A stretch of DNA of 64,000 nucleotides. It comes from Desulfosporosinus fructosivorans (GTDB lineage Bacteria > Bacillota > Desulfitobacteriia > Desulfitobacteriales > Desulfitobacteriaceae). The stretch covers positions 744,001 to 808,000 of the forward strand of contig NZ_SPQQ01000003.1 in NCBI RefSeq assembly GCF_004766045.1, given 5' to 3'. The translations under genes and the position numbers were made by a program. Within the stretch, counting starts at the first letter, position 1; each line of letters starts with the position of its first letter. Positions 7,760-17,758 of this stretch are shown piece after piece. The notes under the pieces were generated by a model. That model was not told the DNA's origin. It was given only the letters and a program-made list of their open reading frames with translations, and did not search any database.

Positions 7760-8890
7760 TTGAAATTAAGAAAGAGTACACTACTTATTCTCAGTGCGGT
7801 ATTTATTAGCTGTTTCATATACCTGCAGGGGTGTAATCTGAAGAGTGAAGCCATAAAAATTGGTGTTGTAGGGACTATGTCAGGAATTAATTCTGACTTA
7901 TCTGTTTCAGGTCGTAGGGGTGTGGAAATTGCAATTGATGAGCTAAATAGAGCTGGAGGATTAGAGGGTAAAAAAATTGAATTAATTGTTAAGGACGACA
8001 AATTTGATTCAACTATTGCCTTAAATGTCGATAAAGAATTTATTAATGAAAATATACCAGTCGTTATTGGACATTATACAAGCGGCATGATGGTTAATTC
8101 CATAGATTACCTACGAGATAAAGATATATTATTTTTGTCACCGACAATCAGTGCCGACTCATTATCAGGTATTGATGATAATTTTATTCGATTTATTGCA
8201 ACAACTCAGGAACAAGCAATTGTGCTGGCAGATATTGCTAAAAAATATAATTATAAACAATTTGCTGTAATATATAGTGCTGATAACAGTGGATTTAATG
8301 ACATTTTTTATAATAATTTTAAAAATCTCCTGGAAATGAACAATGGACAAGTAATCTTGACCAGAACATACACTTCAAGTGTAGATCTAGATTATGTAAG
8401 TCTAGCTAAGGATCTGGCAGAATCAAAAGCAGAGGCGATTTTGTTAATCGCAGGTGCAGCTGATAATGCACAGATAGTCCAGCAATTAAGAAAGACAGGA
8501 AGTAAGGTACAAATCTATGCCCCTTTGTGGTCAAACACAGCGAACTTAATTATTAATGGGGGGGCAGCCGTCGAGGGGATGTTTGTTTTAGGTGCAATTG
8601 ATATCAACAGCAAATCAATGGAACTACTGAATTTTAAAGAGAAGTACTATGAAAGATATGGAGAAAACGTAACATTTTCTGCCGTTTATTCATATGAAAC
8701 CACCATCAGCTTATTTCAGGCAATGAAAATGGGACCTGATTTAAAACCGTCTACCATTAAGAAGAATATTATTTCAATCATGAATTTCAAGGGACTAGAT
8801 GGGAATTACCAAATTGATAAATTCGGTGATAGCATTAGAAAATATATGGTTTTTAGAGTAGAGGATGGACAACTAAGGAGAATTGATTAA
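7760..8890 (+). CDS. ABC-type solute-binding lipoprotein (Peripla_BP_6, Leu/Ile/Val-binding type)
   Basis: The protein starts with a lipoprotein signal peptide ending in a YLQGC lipobox (cysteine about residue 25 from this start). It continues as a branched-chain amino-acid-type binding protein (IGVVGTMSGINSDLSVSGR, then AGGLEGKKIELIVKDD). Such proteins bind amino acids, amides or related small solutes outside the membrane. TTG at 7760 is preferred because AAGAAGGG lies 8 bases upstream; an in-frame TTG at 7736 has no SD. There is no ABC permease or ATPase nearby. Instead the hybrid kinase starts 3 bases after the stop, so this protein probably serves as a ligand-binding partner of that kinase rather than of a transporter. 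This role is inference. Confidence 0.85.
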   Translation: MKLRKSTLLILSAVFISCFIYLQGCNLKSEAIKIGVVGTMSGINSDLSVSGRRGVEIAIDELNRAGGLEGKKIELIVKDDKFDSTIALNVDKEFINENIPVVIGHYTSGMMVNSIDYLRDKDILFLSPTISADSLSGIDDNFIRFIATTQEQAIVLADIAKKYNYKQFAVIYSADNSGFNDIFYNNFKNLLEMNNGQVILTRTYTSSVDLDYVSLAKDLAESKAEAILLIAGAADNAQIVQQLRKTGSKVQIYAPLWSNTANLIINGGAAVEGMFVLGAIDINSKSMELLNFKEKYYERYGENVTFSAVYSYETTISLFQAMKMGPDLKPSTIKKNIISIMNFKGLDGNYQIDKFGDSIRKYMVFRVEDGQLRRID

Positions 8891-8893
8891 CTT

Positions 8894-11743
8894 ATGAAGA
8901 AAAACTCTAGTTTGAAGTCTACTATGATTTTGAATAATATATTTATCTTTATCGTCCCATTTCTAATTTTTACATATATTACTGTCGGATTGTTTAATCA
9001 AAGGATTGAAGCAGATATTCGATATGACAATAGTATTATAACAACCTATATCAATAAACAGGTTGATAGTTTCATCCTAAACCCAATTAACATGATGAAC
9101 CAAATAAGACGGAGATTATTGGGCAACGGGTTTGTAGAGGATAGTGAAATTAACGAATACCTCAATACGATAACGAATATATATCCATATTTTGATACAA
9201 TTCAAATTCTTGATCAAAACGGTGTCGTGGAAAACGTTGCACCCTTCAATGAAAACTATCTTGGGACAAGTATGATACATAAAGAATATTTTAACAACAT
9301 AGACAAAACTGGTATGCCAGTATGGTCTAGAGTATTTATTTCAGAACAAACAAATAAACCAACAGTCGCAATCTCAATTTATATTAATGGAAATATTCTA
9401 GTGGCAGAATTGAATCTCTCTAAAATTACGAGCATTACTGAAGGTACTCATGTTGGTGCGGTAGAACATGTGTCCATACTTGATGAACAGGGTATGTATC
9501 TAGTGGATGATAATACGGATAATGTAACTCAAAGAAGAACGTATAACAATTTCCCTGAAATTAAGAATAGCATCAATCAAGGAGTGCCAATTGAAGTCGT
9601 GGTAAACAATGAAAAGATCATTTTATATTCTACTAAAATCAATGCTACAGGCTGGTATTCAGTAATTGCTTTGGAATCGGACAAGGTCTTTGAGCCTATT
9701 GCTAAGTTGAAAATGATTTTTCTTGGATTGGTTCTTTTTATAATAATTAGTTTTGTTATTTCCACCAGAAATGTTCTCCATATAACACGAGCCCTGAAAA
9801 GACTGATCGATAAAACGAAGCTTATTTCAAAGGGTGATTATGGTTCCGACGTACAGTATCACGGTTACAAGGAATTTGTGGAGTTATCAGGCTATTTTGA
9901 CACCATGAAAAAAAATGTCTCGGAACGTGAAACTCGAATCCAATTATTAAACATTGAGTTAGAAGAAAAGGTCCTGAAGAGAACTGCTTTACTGGAAGAA
10001 ACGAATGCAATACTAGAAGAAGAAATCTTTGAGCGCCAAAAAGTTGAGGAAGAAATCAATATATTGAATAATGAGCTAGAAAATAAGGTTGAGACTCGTA
10101 CGTATCAACTCGAAGAGATTAATTCATCTCTTGAGGAGGAAATCGCGGATCGACAGAAAGCAGAAGAGGTATTAAAAGATAGTGAGAGTCAGTTGCGCAA
10201 GGCATTAGAAGAATTGACTAAGGCAAAAGATGAGGCTGAATACGCAAATAAGGCCAAAGGCCAATTCCTTGCCAATATGAGTCATGAAATCAGAACTCCC
10301 ATGAATGGGATAATAGGGATGACGGATTTGACACTGTTAACGGATTTGAAGGAGGAGCAAAGAGAATATCTAGATATTGTAAAAGCCTCAACAGAGGCCT
10401 TAATGAGTGTGTTAAATGATATTCTGGACTACTCAAAAATTGAGGCGGGTAAAGTTTGTTTGAAGAAATTGCCTTTTAATCTTGAGAATATAATTAATGA
10501 GGTTATTAACTTGTTCGATATCGGTGCCAAACAAAAGGGGTTATGTGTCAAATTAGAGTTTGATCGGAGAATACCAAATGTTATCCTAGGTGATTCAGTT
10601 CGATTACGTCAAGTACTTTCTAATTTATTAGGCAACGGTATCAAATTTACTTCTAATGGTGAAATCAATATCAAGGTTGAGCTTGAAAAGCAGCATGATA
10701 ATATGATGAAATTGCTATTTAGTGTTAGCGATACAGGGATTGGAATAGCTGAAAATGAAATTGACAGGTTGTTTAAACGATTTAGTCAGGTAGATGACTC
10801 CAATACTAGACAATTTGGAGGAACAGGACTAGGTCTTGCAATTTCGAAGAACTTAATTGAAATGATGGATGGGGAGATGGGAGTAGAAAGTAAAGAAGGA
10901 ATAGGCAGTCGTTTCTTTTTTACTGCAGTATTTGGGTTTCAAGAAAAATCTATGCCAGTAACGAAAAAAGATAATCATTATTCCGTTCAGTGTACGAGCG
11001 CAGCCGACAAAAAAGTGTTACTTGCCGAAGATGATTTAATTAGTAGAAAGATAGTCACGATCCTCCTAAAGAATAAAGGTTTTATGGTGGTTGCAGTGGA
11101 AAACGGAAAGGAAGCAGTTTCAGCTTATGAAAAGGACAAATTTGACTTAATTTTGATGGATGTTAACATGCCATATTTGGATGGGTTCTCTGCAGCTGCT
11201 CAAATAAGATTGCGTGAAAAAAATCAGAGTTACTACACACCAATTATAGCGATGACAGCGTATGCCCTTAAGGGAGACAGAGAAAAGTGCTTTGAAGCAG
11301 GTATGGACGATTATCTTAGTAAGCCGATTGATATCAGTCGGACTATGGAGCTCATCGATAAATATGTTTATGGTGACAAAATTGAGAGTGATGAGTTAGA
11401 AAAGAACAACATTTTTGCGGATGCGATGTTTGCGCTAATAGAAGCGACAGGTTTTGACCAGGACATAAGTGAAGAGTTATTAAATGGGTTTTATGAACAG
11501 GCAGTCAGGCTGGTGATTGGTATCAAAAAATATATCTCTGAAAGTAATCTTGAAGGTGCTGGCCTCCTCTTGCATCAGTTAAAAGGTTCGGCTGGAAATG
11601 TTAGAGTGAACGAAATAGCTAAAGAAGCTTTAATGGCTGAAGAAGCATTGCAGGTGATGGATTATGAATTGCTTGATAGTTTGCTTCAGCGAATAGAGGA
11701 ATTACTACAAGGATTCCTAAAAAGTGTTGGAGAGGGGGACTGA
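8894..11743 (+). CDS. Hybrid sensor histidine kinase (dCache-like, HAMP, HisKA, HATPase, REC, HPt)
   Basis: This 949-residue membrane kinase has a TM helix near residues 12-30, an extracytoplasmic Cache-like sensor to about 275, a second TM (about 276-296), HAMP, and a long signalling helix. The helix contains a duplicated 39-residue block (352-390 and 391-429). HisKA follows with H464 in [10 protein letters not shown], then HATPase ([22 protein letters not shown]), a receiver domain with D756 (LILMDVNMP) and an HPt domain with H894 (HQLKGSAGN). All phosphorelay residues are present, so it can pass phosphate His-Asp-His to a separate regulator, most simply the downstream gene. It is co-transcribed with the upstream binding lipoprotein, which may deliver the signal to the sensor domain. 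Confidence 0.93.
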   Translation: MKKNSSLKSTMILNNIFIFIVPFLIFTYITVGLFNQRIEADIRYDNSIITTYINKQVDSFILNPINMMNQIRRRLLGNGFVEDSEINEYLNTITNIYPYFDTIQILDQNGVVENVAPFNENYLGTSMIHKEYFNNIDKTGMPVWSRVFISEQTNKPTVAISIYINGNILVAELNLSKITSITEGTHVGAVEHVSILDEQGMYLVDDNTDNVTQRRTYNNFPEIKNSINQGVPIEVVVNNEKIILYSTKINATGWYSVIALESDKVFEPIAKLKMIFLGLVLFIIISFVISTRNVLHITRALKRLIDKTKLISKGDYGSDVQYHGYKEFVELSGYFDTMKKNVSERETRIQLLNIELEEKVLKRTALLEETNAILEEEIFERQKVEEEINILNNELENKVETRTYQLEEINSSLEEEIADRQKAEEVLKDSESQLRKALEELTKAKDEAEYANKAKGQFLANMSHEIRTPMNGIIGMTDLTLLTDLKEEQREYLDIVKASTEALMSVLNDILDYSKIEAGKVCLKKLPFNLENIINEVINLFDIGAKQKGLCVKLEFDRRIPNVILGDSVRLRQVLSNLLGNGIKFTSNGEINIKVELEKQHDNMMKLLFSVSDTGIGIAENEIDRLFKRFSQVDDSNTRQFGGTGLGLAISKNLIEMMDGEMGVESKEGIGSRFFFTAVFGFQEKSMPVTKKDNHYSVQCTSAADKKVLLAEDDLISRKIVTILLKNKGFMVVAVENGKEAVSAYEKDKFDLILMDVNMPYLDGFSAAAQIRLREKNQSYYTPIIAMTAYALKGDREKCFEAGMDDYLSKPIDISRTMELIDKYVYGDKIESDELEKNNIFADAMFALIEATGFDQDISEELLNGFYEQAVRLVIGIKKYISESNLEGAGLLLHQLKGSAGNVRVNEIAKEALMAEEALQVMDYELLDSLLQRIEELLQGFLKSVGEGD

Positions 11744-11747
11744 AGTA

Positions 11748-13184
11748 ATGACAAGAAATATTATGATAATTGATGACTCTCCGCTCGATAGAACATTTAT
11801 ACGGAAGGTTCTTGAAATGAGGCTCAATGATATTAATGTGTTTGAAGCTCAAGATGGACTGAACATTACTGATAAACTTGTGTCAAATAAGATACATCTG
11901 TGCATTCTGGATATAATGATGCCTCTTAAAGATGGGTTTCAGGTATTACTAGAGATGAAGCAAGATCCCGCGGTAGTAGACATACCCGTAATTGTTTGCA
12001 CAGGGATAGGCGATAAACAAGCTATCGAAAAAGCATTAACCCTGGGAGCCTATGATTATTTTTCAAAGCCATTATGCGAAGAAGCTATGAAAACTTCCTT
12101 GCCATTGAAAGCTAAAAATGCCATTGAACTAATGAAAAGAAACCTTGAAATATCATATTTGAGTTATCACGATTTTCTAACGGAGCTTTATAATCGAAGG
12201 TTCTGTGAAGAAGAAATTAAACGCATTAATACCTTCAGAAATCTTCCTATTTCCATAATCGTTGGAGATATTAATGGATTAAAGCTTATCAACGATACTT
12301 TTGGACATGATGAAGGGGACAAACTTCTAAAGAAAGCTGCTACTACCATTCAAAATGCATGTCGGATAGATGATATCATTGCCCGCTGGGGAGGAGATGA
12401 ATTTATAATTCTTCTGCCAAAAACAAAAAAAGAAGAGGCTGAAGAAGTTGTCAATAGAATAAAAAATTTATACGCAGAGGAACAGGTTAATGGTATTCAA
12501 GGTAGCATATCCTTTGGTTGGGATACTAAACATACAATGGATGAAGAGATAACAAAAATATTTAAAAATGCTGAAGACTATATGTATCGAAATAAAACAT
12601 GCGAAAATGAAAGTGTACGAAGCCGTATGATCAATACAATAATCAATACACTGCATGAAAAAAGTCCAAGAGAAGAAATGCATTCAAAAAGGGTTAGTGA
12701 ACTGTGTCAAGACATAGGAAAGGAAATCGGGTTATCTGAATCAGAAATAAGAACTCTCAAAGTAGGGGGCCTTCTTCATGATATAGGTAAGATCGCTATA
12801 GAAGAACGTATTCTTAATAAGCGAGAGAAACTTACAGATAAGGAATGGAACGAAGTAAGACGTCATCCGGAGATAGGCTACAGAATCTTAAGTTCATCTC
12901 ATGAGATGCAAGAATTAGCAGACTATGTCTTAGCTCATCATGAAAAATGGGATGGGACCGGTTATCCTAAAGGTTTAAAAGGTGAGGCTATTCCGAGGGT
13001 TGCAAGGATTATTACGCTTGCGGATAGTTACGATGCCATGACCAACGAGCGACCATATCGAAGGGCTTTAAGTGAAGAAAGGGTCATTAATGAGATTCGT
13101 AAAAACGCTGGGCTACAGTTTGATCCTGAAATAGCAAAACTATTTGTTGAAAAGGTATTGGACATACCGTGGCTCATTATTTAA
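11748..13184 (+). CDS. Response regulator with GGDEF and HD-GYP domains
   Basis: From the ATG at 11748 (GAGGGGG SD) the protein has 478 residues: a receiver domain with D55 (CILDIMMP), a GGDEF diguanylate cyclase (GGDEF at 215-219, with the inhibitory I-site R206-x-x-D209 five residues before it) and an HD-GYP phosphodiesterase (H344-D345, GTGYP at 403-407). Both catalytic signatures are intact, so the enzyme could make and destroy cyclic di-GMP in the cytoplasm, with phosphorylation deciding the balance. It lies 4 bases after the hybrid kinase and is very probably its output. In-frame codons open to 11724, but that start would overlap the kinase and lacks an SD. Confidence 0.93.
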   Translation: MTRNIMIIDDSPLDRTFIRKVLEMRLNDINVFEAQDGLNITDKLVSNKIHLCILDIMMPLKDGFQVLLEMKQDPAVVDIPVIVCTGIGDKQAIEKALTLGAYDYFSKPLCEEAMKTSLPLKAKNAIELMKRNLEISYLSYHDFLTELYNRRFCEEEIKRINTFRNLPISIIVGDINGLKLINDTFGHDEGDKLLKKAATTIQNACRIDDIIARWGGDEFIILLPKTKKEEAEEVVNRIKNLYAEEQVNGIQGSISFGWDTKHTMDEEITKIFKNAEDYMYRNKTCENESVRSRMINTIINTLHEKSPREEMHSKRVSELCQDIGKEIGLSESEIRTLKVGGLLHDIGKIAIEERILNKREKLTDKEWNEVRRHPEIGYRILSSSHEMQELADYVLAHHEKWDGTGYPKGLKGEAIPRVARIITLADSYDAMTNERPYRRALSEERVINEIRKNAGLQFDPEIAKLFVEKVLDIPWLII

Positions 13185-13233
13185 TATAGAAGACCTTCAC
13201 TACTCCCTTATTTCAAAGTATAGAATTATTTCA

Positions 13234-13273
13234 CAAGAGTCTTTCACCATAAAAATGTGGTGGAAGGCTCTTG
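13234..13273 (+). terminator. Terminator of the c-di-GMP signalling operon
   Basis: A 16-bp stem with two G-U pairs (13234-13249 with 13258-13273) follows the regulator gene by 50 bases. The tail is only weakly T-rich. Confidence 0.65.
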
Positions 13274-13334
13274 AAATTTGCGGGTATGGCGTATAATAAA
13301 GGGGTAGACATTGTCTCGGAAGGAATTAGCGATT

Positions 13335-15725
13335 GTGATCACTATTAAGGTATCAGTTCGGACTCTCGTCGAGTTTGTTCTTAAACAAGGAGATTTGCAA
13401 CCAGGTTCAATCGGAGCGTCGCGGGCACAAGAAGCCATCAAGGCACATCAATATGTACAGAGCACAAGTGGCCTTGACTACATGCCGGAAGTAACCCTGA
13501 GATATATTTATGCTAAGCCGAAAGCACAACAGGCTTGTGATCTAAGTGAGGACTTCGGATTAGAAATATCAGGTCGCGCCGACGGAATTATAAAGAAAGA
13601 TTTCGGTGGATGTATTGATGAGATTAAGACAACTTCGCTGGATCTAAGCCTTATTGAGGAATCGTTCAGCGATTTGCACTGGGCTCAAGCTCAGTGTTAT
13701 GCTTTCATGTACGCTGTACAAGAAGGCTTAGAAGTGATGGAAACCCAACTTACCTACTTCCAATTGGATATGGCCCTTATTAAGAGATTCTCGCGAAGTT
13801 TTTCCTTAACCGAACTGTCAGAGTTCTTTTTTAGTTTAGCTGAGCGTTATCTGGCGTGGGCTATCAAGCTGCAAAAGTGGTCGGAGGTGAGAGACGCCAG
13901 TATACGAGCGATGCAGTTTCCATTCGGAAAATATCGACCAGGCCAACGAGAATTGGCGGTAGCAGTTTATCAGACTATCAAACAAAGCCAGAAATTATTT
14001 GCTCAGGCTCCTACGGGTATAGGTAAGACTTTGGGTACCTTGTTTCCCGCTTTAAAGGCTATGGCTGAAGGGTTGACAGTTCAGATTTTTTATCTCACGG
14101 CGAAAACTATCACCCGAACGGTTGCAGAGAAGTCCTTAACGGATTTACAAAAGCGCGGTTTAGCAATTAAACGACTGACGTTAACAGCTAAACGAAAGCT
14201 TTGTTTTCTGCCAGAGGCGACATGCCAACCTGAAGATTGTCCTTATGCTCGTGGGTATTACGACCGGATGCGAGGTGCGGTGGAGGACCTGTTCTCAGAG
14301 GAAGCTTGGACGCGTCAGGTGATCGAGTCTTTCGCCCACAAACATTCCATTTGTCCCTTTGAATTCTCGTTAGAGATGGCGAATTGGGCGGATATCGTCA
14401 TCTGTGATTATAATTATGTATTTGATCCACGGGTCTACTTGCGTCGCTTTTTTCTCGACGGTGGAGAATACACTTTTTTGGTCGATGAAGCGCACAACCT
14501 CGTGGATCGGGCACGAGAGATGTTTTCAGCCGAGCTGGGTAAGGAATCTTGGCTTAGGTTAAAGAGGCAGACAAAAGATGACAACGCGAGGTTGACAAAA
14601 AGCGTGACAAAAGTAAACTCAGTCTTGGTCAAAGAGAAAAAACGTTGCGCTGAAGTCAGTGGAAACCGAGAAATCGTTGAAAAGGAACTTCCTGTTAAGC
14701 TAAACCATGCTCTGCATAACTTCGTCAAAGAAGCAGAGCACTTCCTTAAGAAGAACGATCACCCAGTCGTTTGGCGAGAACAACTTGTTGAACACTATTT
14801 CCTGGCGTTAAGCTTTATCAGGACAGCGGACAGTTATGATGAACGCTATGTCACTTACCTGCAGCCTACCCAGGACGATTTTCGGGTTAAACTATTCTGT
14901 CTTGATCCCTCTGTTCGGCTGAAGGAAGCCTTGGGGAGAGGGCGGGCGGCTGTACTGTTTTCCGCGACCCTGAGTCCGATGGACTATTTTATGAACGTTT
15001 TGGGCGGAGAGGAGGCGAGTTTTAAGCTGAAACTGACGTCACCGTTTCCCGCGGAGAATTTGTGTCTACTCATTAATGATCGCATATCGACTAAGTATAA
15101 ACAGCGTGCTTCGACCTACGACCTTGTCGCGGAAGCGATATCCGCGGCCGTTTTCCACAAAGAAGGGAATTATCTGGTTTATTTCCCATCCTATGAGTAT
15201 CTACAGCAGGTCTATCTTCAGTTTAGAGCACAAAATCAACCGATAAGCGTGATCTGCCAAACTCCAGGTATGGAAGAAGAAGAACGAGATGAGTTTTTAG
15301 CAGCATTTGCCACTAATCCTGAGCAAACATTGGTCGGGTTTGCATTGATGGGTGGGATTTTTGGTGAAGGAATTGACCTCATTGGTGATCGTCTCTCTGG
15401 AGTAATCGTTGTTGGAGTGGGGTTGCCTCAGATGGGCATGGAACGAGATATCATTCGTTCCTATTATGAAACAACAAGCCGACAGGGTTACGAATTCGCC
15501 TATATGTACCCCGGCCTCAACAAGGTATTACAGGCAGTCGGACGAGTCATTCGTACGGAAGAGGACCGGGGCATCGTGTTGCTAATTGATCAACGTTTTT
15601 CGCTGTCTGCATATAAGAAATTATTTCCGGCAGAATGGAAGAAGGTTCATTACGCAGTAGACGCTGAGAGTATCCGTAAAATAATCGGAAGCTTCTGGGC
15701 TGAGCCGAAGTATGAGCTAAAGTAG
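13335..15725 (+). CDS. DinG/Rad3-like DNA helicase with N-terminal PD-(D/E)XK domain
   Basis: The predicted protein (796 residues from this start) joins a RecB/Cas4-like nuclease module to an XPD-type superfamily 2 helicase. The N-terminal part shows DGIIKKD, IDEIKTT and AQAQCYAFMYA, the spacing of PD-(D/E)XK nucleases. The helicase has Walker A APTGIGKT (225-232), four cysteines for an Fe-S cluster (C290, C297, C302, C340), the DEAH box VDEAH (383-387) and C-terminal motifs including QAVGRVIR. It probably unwinds damaged or structured DNA in repair. GTG at 13335 is chosen because GGAAGGA lies 10 bases upstream; a TTG at 13311 lacks an SD. A TATAAT at 13292-13297 may be its promoter. Confidence 0.85.
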   Translation: MITIKVSVRTLVEFVLKQGDLQPGSIGASRAQEAIKAHQYVQSTSGLDYMPEVTLRYIYAKPKAQQACDLSEDFGLEISGRADGIIKKDFGGCIDEIKTTSLDLSLIEESFSDLHWAQAQCYAFMYAVQEGLEVMETQLTYFQLDMALIKRFSRSFSLTELSEFFFSLAERYLAWAIKLQKWSEVRDASIRAMQFPFGKYRPGQRELAVAVYQTIKQSQKLFAQAPTGIGKTLGTLFPALKAMAEGLTVQIFYLTAKTITRTVAEKSLTDLQKRGLAIKRLTLTAKRKLCFLPEATCQPEDCPYARGYYDRMRGAVEDLFSEEAWTRQVIESFAHKHSICPFEFSLEMANWADIVICDYNYVFDPRVYLRRFFLDGGEYTFLVDEAHNLVDRAREMFSAELGKESWLRLKRQTKDDNARLTKSVTKVNSVLVKEKKRCAEVSGNREIVEKELPVKLNHALHNFVKEAEHFLKKNDHPVVWREQLVEHYFLALSFIRTADSYDERYVTYLQPTQDDFRVKLFCLDPSVRLKEALGRGRAAVLFSATLSPMDYFMNVLGGEEASFKLKLTSPFPAENLCLLINDRISTKYKQRASTYDLVAEAISAAVFHKEGNYLVYFPSYEYLQQVYLQFRAQNQPISVICQTPGMEEEERDEFLAAFATNPEQTLVGFALMGGIFGEGIDLIGDRLSGVIVVGVGLPQMGMERDIIRSYYETTSRQGYEFAYMYPGLNKVLQAVGRVIRTEEDRGIVLLIDQRFSLSAYKKLFPAEWKKVHYAVDAESIRKIIGSFWAEPKYELK

Positions 15726-15786
15726 TGACACACGGGTGACACATGGTGACACGTGGTGACTCACGGTGACGCACAGGTGACACGGG
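15725..15786. repeat. Degenerate ~10-base tandem repeat (GTGACACANG)
   Basis: Six successive units beginning GTGAC occur with a period of 9-11 bases, directly after the helicase stop codon. Unit endings vary (ACACG, ACATG, ACGTG, TCACG, GCACA). The run overlaps no supported gene. It sits next to the REP-like element at 15808-15848. Confidence 0.7.
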
Positions 15787-15807
15787 AGAGATGAAGAGTG
15801 AAAGCAT

Positions 15808-15848
15808 GGGGGCAGTTCCTCTGCGCATGAAGCACCGGAACCGTCCTC
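15808..15848. repeat. REP-like imperfect palindrome, copy 3
   Basis: GGGGGCAGTTCC (15808-15819) pairs with GGAACCGTCCTC (15837-15848), whose complement GAGGACGGTTCC carries the same GGACGGT core as the elements at 2481 and 2667. Two positions mismatch. The remainder of the gap to 15977 contains two AGGCCT words but no gene. Confidence 0.45.
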
Positions 15849-15977
15849 ATACTTCTGGGCTAGAGGTTGAGACGGAGCGCCAAAAAATAGGCCTTAGCAC
15901 TAGGCCTAGCGCTCATCTTTATGGTTTAATAGAAGACAAGCTTAGATCGCGAAATAGCCAGTGAATGAGGTTAAAGA

Positions 15978-16403
15978 ATGTTTATGTATGTTTTTCCTAT
16001 TGTGCTTATTGTAGTGTCAAACGTTTTGTATAATGTGTGCCAAAAGTCAACACCCCAGGATGCTAATCCTTTTTCAGCATTGCTTATTACATACCTAACT
16101 GCAGCATTGTTGACTTTAATAGCGTCTTTGTTTTATAAAAGCGATAAAGGTTTTATTAATTCGTTTAACGAGTTAAATTGGACGAGCGTGGCACTTGGAG
16201 GTGCGATTGTTGGTCTTGAATTAGGATATCTGCTTGCCTACCGGGCAGGCTGGAACATTAGTGTAGGGTCTTTAGTTGCCAATATTATTTTGGCTCTACT
16301 GCTTATTCCCATAGGGATATTGTTTTACAAAGAAGGTTTTGCGTTTAACCAGATAATTGGAGTTGTGTTTTGTTTGATAGGATTAATTCTAATAAATAAA
16401 TAG
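15978..16403 (+). CDS. Small EamA/DMT-like membrane protein
   Basis: The 141-residue protein has four membrane segments (about 3-17, 33-50, 68-90, 98-138 as two helices) and resembles a single half of the EamA drug/metabolite transporter fold. Half-size members of this superfamily work as dimers. The C-terminal FYKEG(x)FAFNQIIGVVFCLIGLILIN pattern, in which a lysine-glutamate pair leads into the last helix, is typical of the superfamily. The substrate is unknown. The ATG at 15978 follows a GAGG; mutY starts 50 bases downstream and could be co-transcribed. Confidence 0.75.
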   Translation: MFMYVFPIVLIVVSNVLYNVCQKSTPQDANPFSALLITYLTAALLTLIASLFYKSDKGFINSFNELNWTSVALGGAIVGLELGYLLAYRAGWNISVGSLVANIILALLLIPIGILFYKEGFAFNQIIGVVFCLIGLILINK

Positions 16404-16452
16404 AGAATCTAAGTGAAGCCAATGCTTTCTAGATGACATAGGAGACAACATA

Positions 16453-17745
16453 ATGGATGCATCAAATGGTGGTTCAAACGGCGGTTCTAATGACAAAGCT
16501 AAGAAGCAGAGCTTTCCAGTTCTATTACTGGAGTGGTATGCACAAGGCAAGAGAGAACTACCCTGGCGAAAGACAGGAGATCCCTATGCAATTTGGGTGT
16601 CTGAAGTCATGCTCCAACAGACTCAGGTGAAGACCGTTATTCCTTATTATGAACGATTCCTTCAGCGTTTTCCCAGTGTAGAACAACTGGGTAAGGCAAC
16701 TCTCGATGAGGTCTTGACCGAATGGCGTGGGCTAGGTTACTATTCTAGGGCTCGTCGAATGTGGGAAGGAGCCAATTATCTCCTCGATCAAAGGGGAGGA
16801 GAAATGCCTAAGGACTATGATATCCTTTTACAAGTCCCAGGGATCGGAAAGTATACAGCAGGAGCCATAGCTAGTATTGCTTTCGGGCAGAGGGTCCCTG
16901 CGGTTGATGGCAATGTCTTGCGAGTGGTTTCCAGGATTTTGGCTTGGTCTGAGCCGGTCGAAACGGTGCGCAGTTACCGCCACTTTAGCACCCACCTGGC
17001 CATGTGGCAACCTGCTCTTCAGCCAGGAGACTTTAATCAGGCATTAATGGAACTTGGGGCAATGGTTTGCACTCCCTCGAAACCCATGTGTGAAAGTTGT
17101 CCACTCAGCCAACTCTGTGAGGCCTACAGTCAAGACGATGTCCTCTTCTACCCAGTGAAAAAGCCCAAAGCAAAACGCCAAATAGTGACCCGTTTAACCT
17201 TTGTCTTACGCAGAGGGGACAAACTATACTTGCAGAAACGCCCCCCTCAGGGGTTGCTGGCTGATTTGTGGGAGTTTCCTGGAGTCGAGTTGTCTCAAGA
17301 TAATCTCTTGAAAGATAGCCTTCCTAAAGTTGAGGCTGGTGAATTGTTTAACCATTTTCAGAAGGCTGTATCTGAGCGGGGGTTTGATGGGTGGGTGAAG
17401 GAACAATTCGAGAAGAGCGTTACACTGCATGGTCCAGTCTGGTATACATTTAGCCACCGTCATTGGAAAATCATCTGGGTTATTGTTGACCTACTTGAGC
17501 CGCTCGTGTTGGTTGAGAAACTTAAGCCGAGAGAGTGCTTAGACCAGATAGACCAGATAGGGCATATTAAACAAGAAGGGTTAGAAAAAAACGTGCTGAA
17601 AGAAGCAAGTGAGCAATATCAAGCTGACTCTAAAGCAGTCCATCGCCATGAAAAACATGGAGATTGGATTTTGCTTCAAGACTTAGGTCGAATCGCTCTA
17701 CCAGTTGCATTTTCCGCTATCATCGAGGATCTAACTAAAATATAA
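16453..17745 (+). CDS. mutY: A/G-specific adenine glycosylase
   Basis: MutY removes adenine mispaired with 8-oxoguanine. The 430-residue protein shows catalytic E51 (SEVMLQQTQV), the helix-hairpin-helix VPGIGKYTAGA (129-138), catalytic D152 (VPAVDGNVLRV) and the [4Fe-4S] ligands C206, C213, C216 and C222 (C-x6-C-x2-C-x5-C). A NUDIX-like C-terminal domain for 8-oxoG recognition follows, with FSHRHWKI. The protein is longer than usual because of an insertion of roughly 50 polar residues near 360-410 and a Gly/Ser/Asn-rich N-terminus. The start at 16453 has only a weak SD (GGAGA 12 bases before). It precedes the T-box promoter, so transcription into aroF is separately controlled. Confidence 0.94.
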   Translation: MDASNGGSNGGSNDKAKKQSFPVLLLEWYAQGKRELPWRKTGDPYAIWVSEVMLQQTQVKTVIPYYERFLQRFPSVEQLGKATLDEVLTEWRGLGYYSRARRMWEGANYLLDQRGGEMPKDYDILLQVPGIGKYTAGAIASIAFGQRVPAVDGNVLRVVSRILAWSEPVETVRSYRHFSTHLAMWQPALQPGDFNQALMELGAMVCTPSKPMCESCPLSQLCEAYSQDDVLFYPVKKPKAKRQIVTRLTFVLRRGDKLYLQKRPPQGLLADLWEFPGVELSQDNLLKDSLPKVEAGELFNHFQKAVSERGFDGWVKEQFEKSVTLHGPVWYTFSHRHWKIIWVIVDLLEPLVLVEKLKPRECLDQIDQIGHIKQEGLEKNVLKEASEQYQADSKAVHRHEKHGDWILLQDLGRIALPVAFSAIIEDLTKI

Positions 17746-17758
17746 AAATTATAAAGAG

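Noticed and set aside
15869..15915. Hairpin or repeat formed by two AGGCCT words
   Set aside because: AGGCCT is itself a palindrome, so its repetition alone gives no reliable stem; too little to call.
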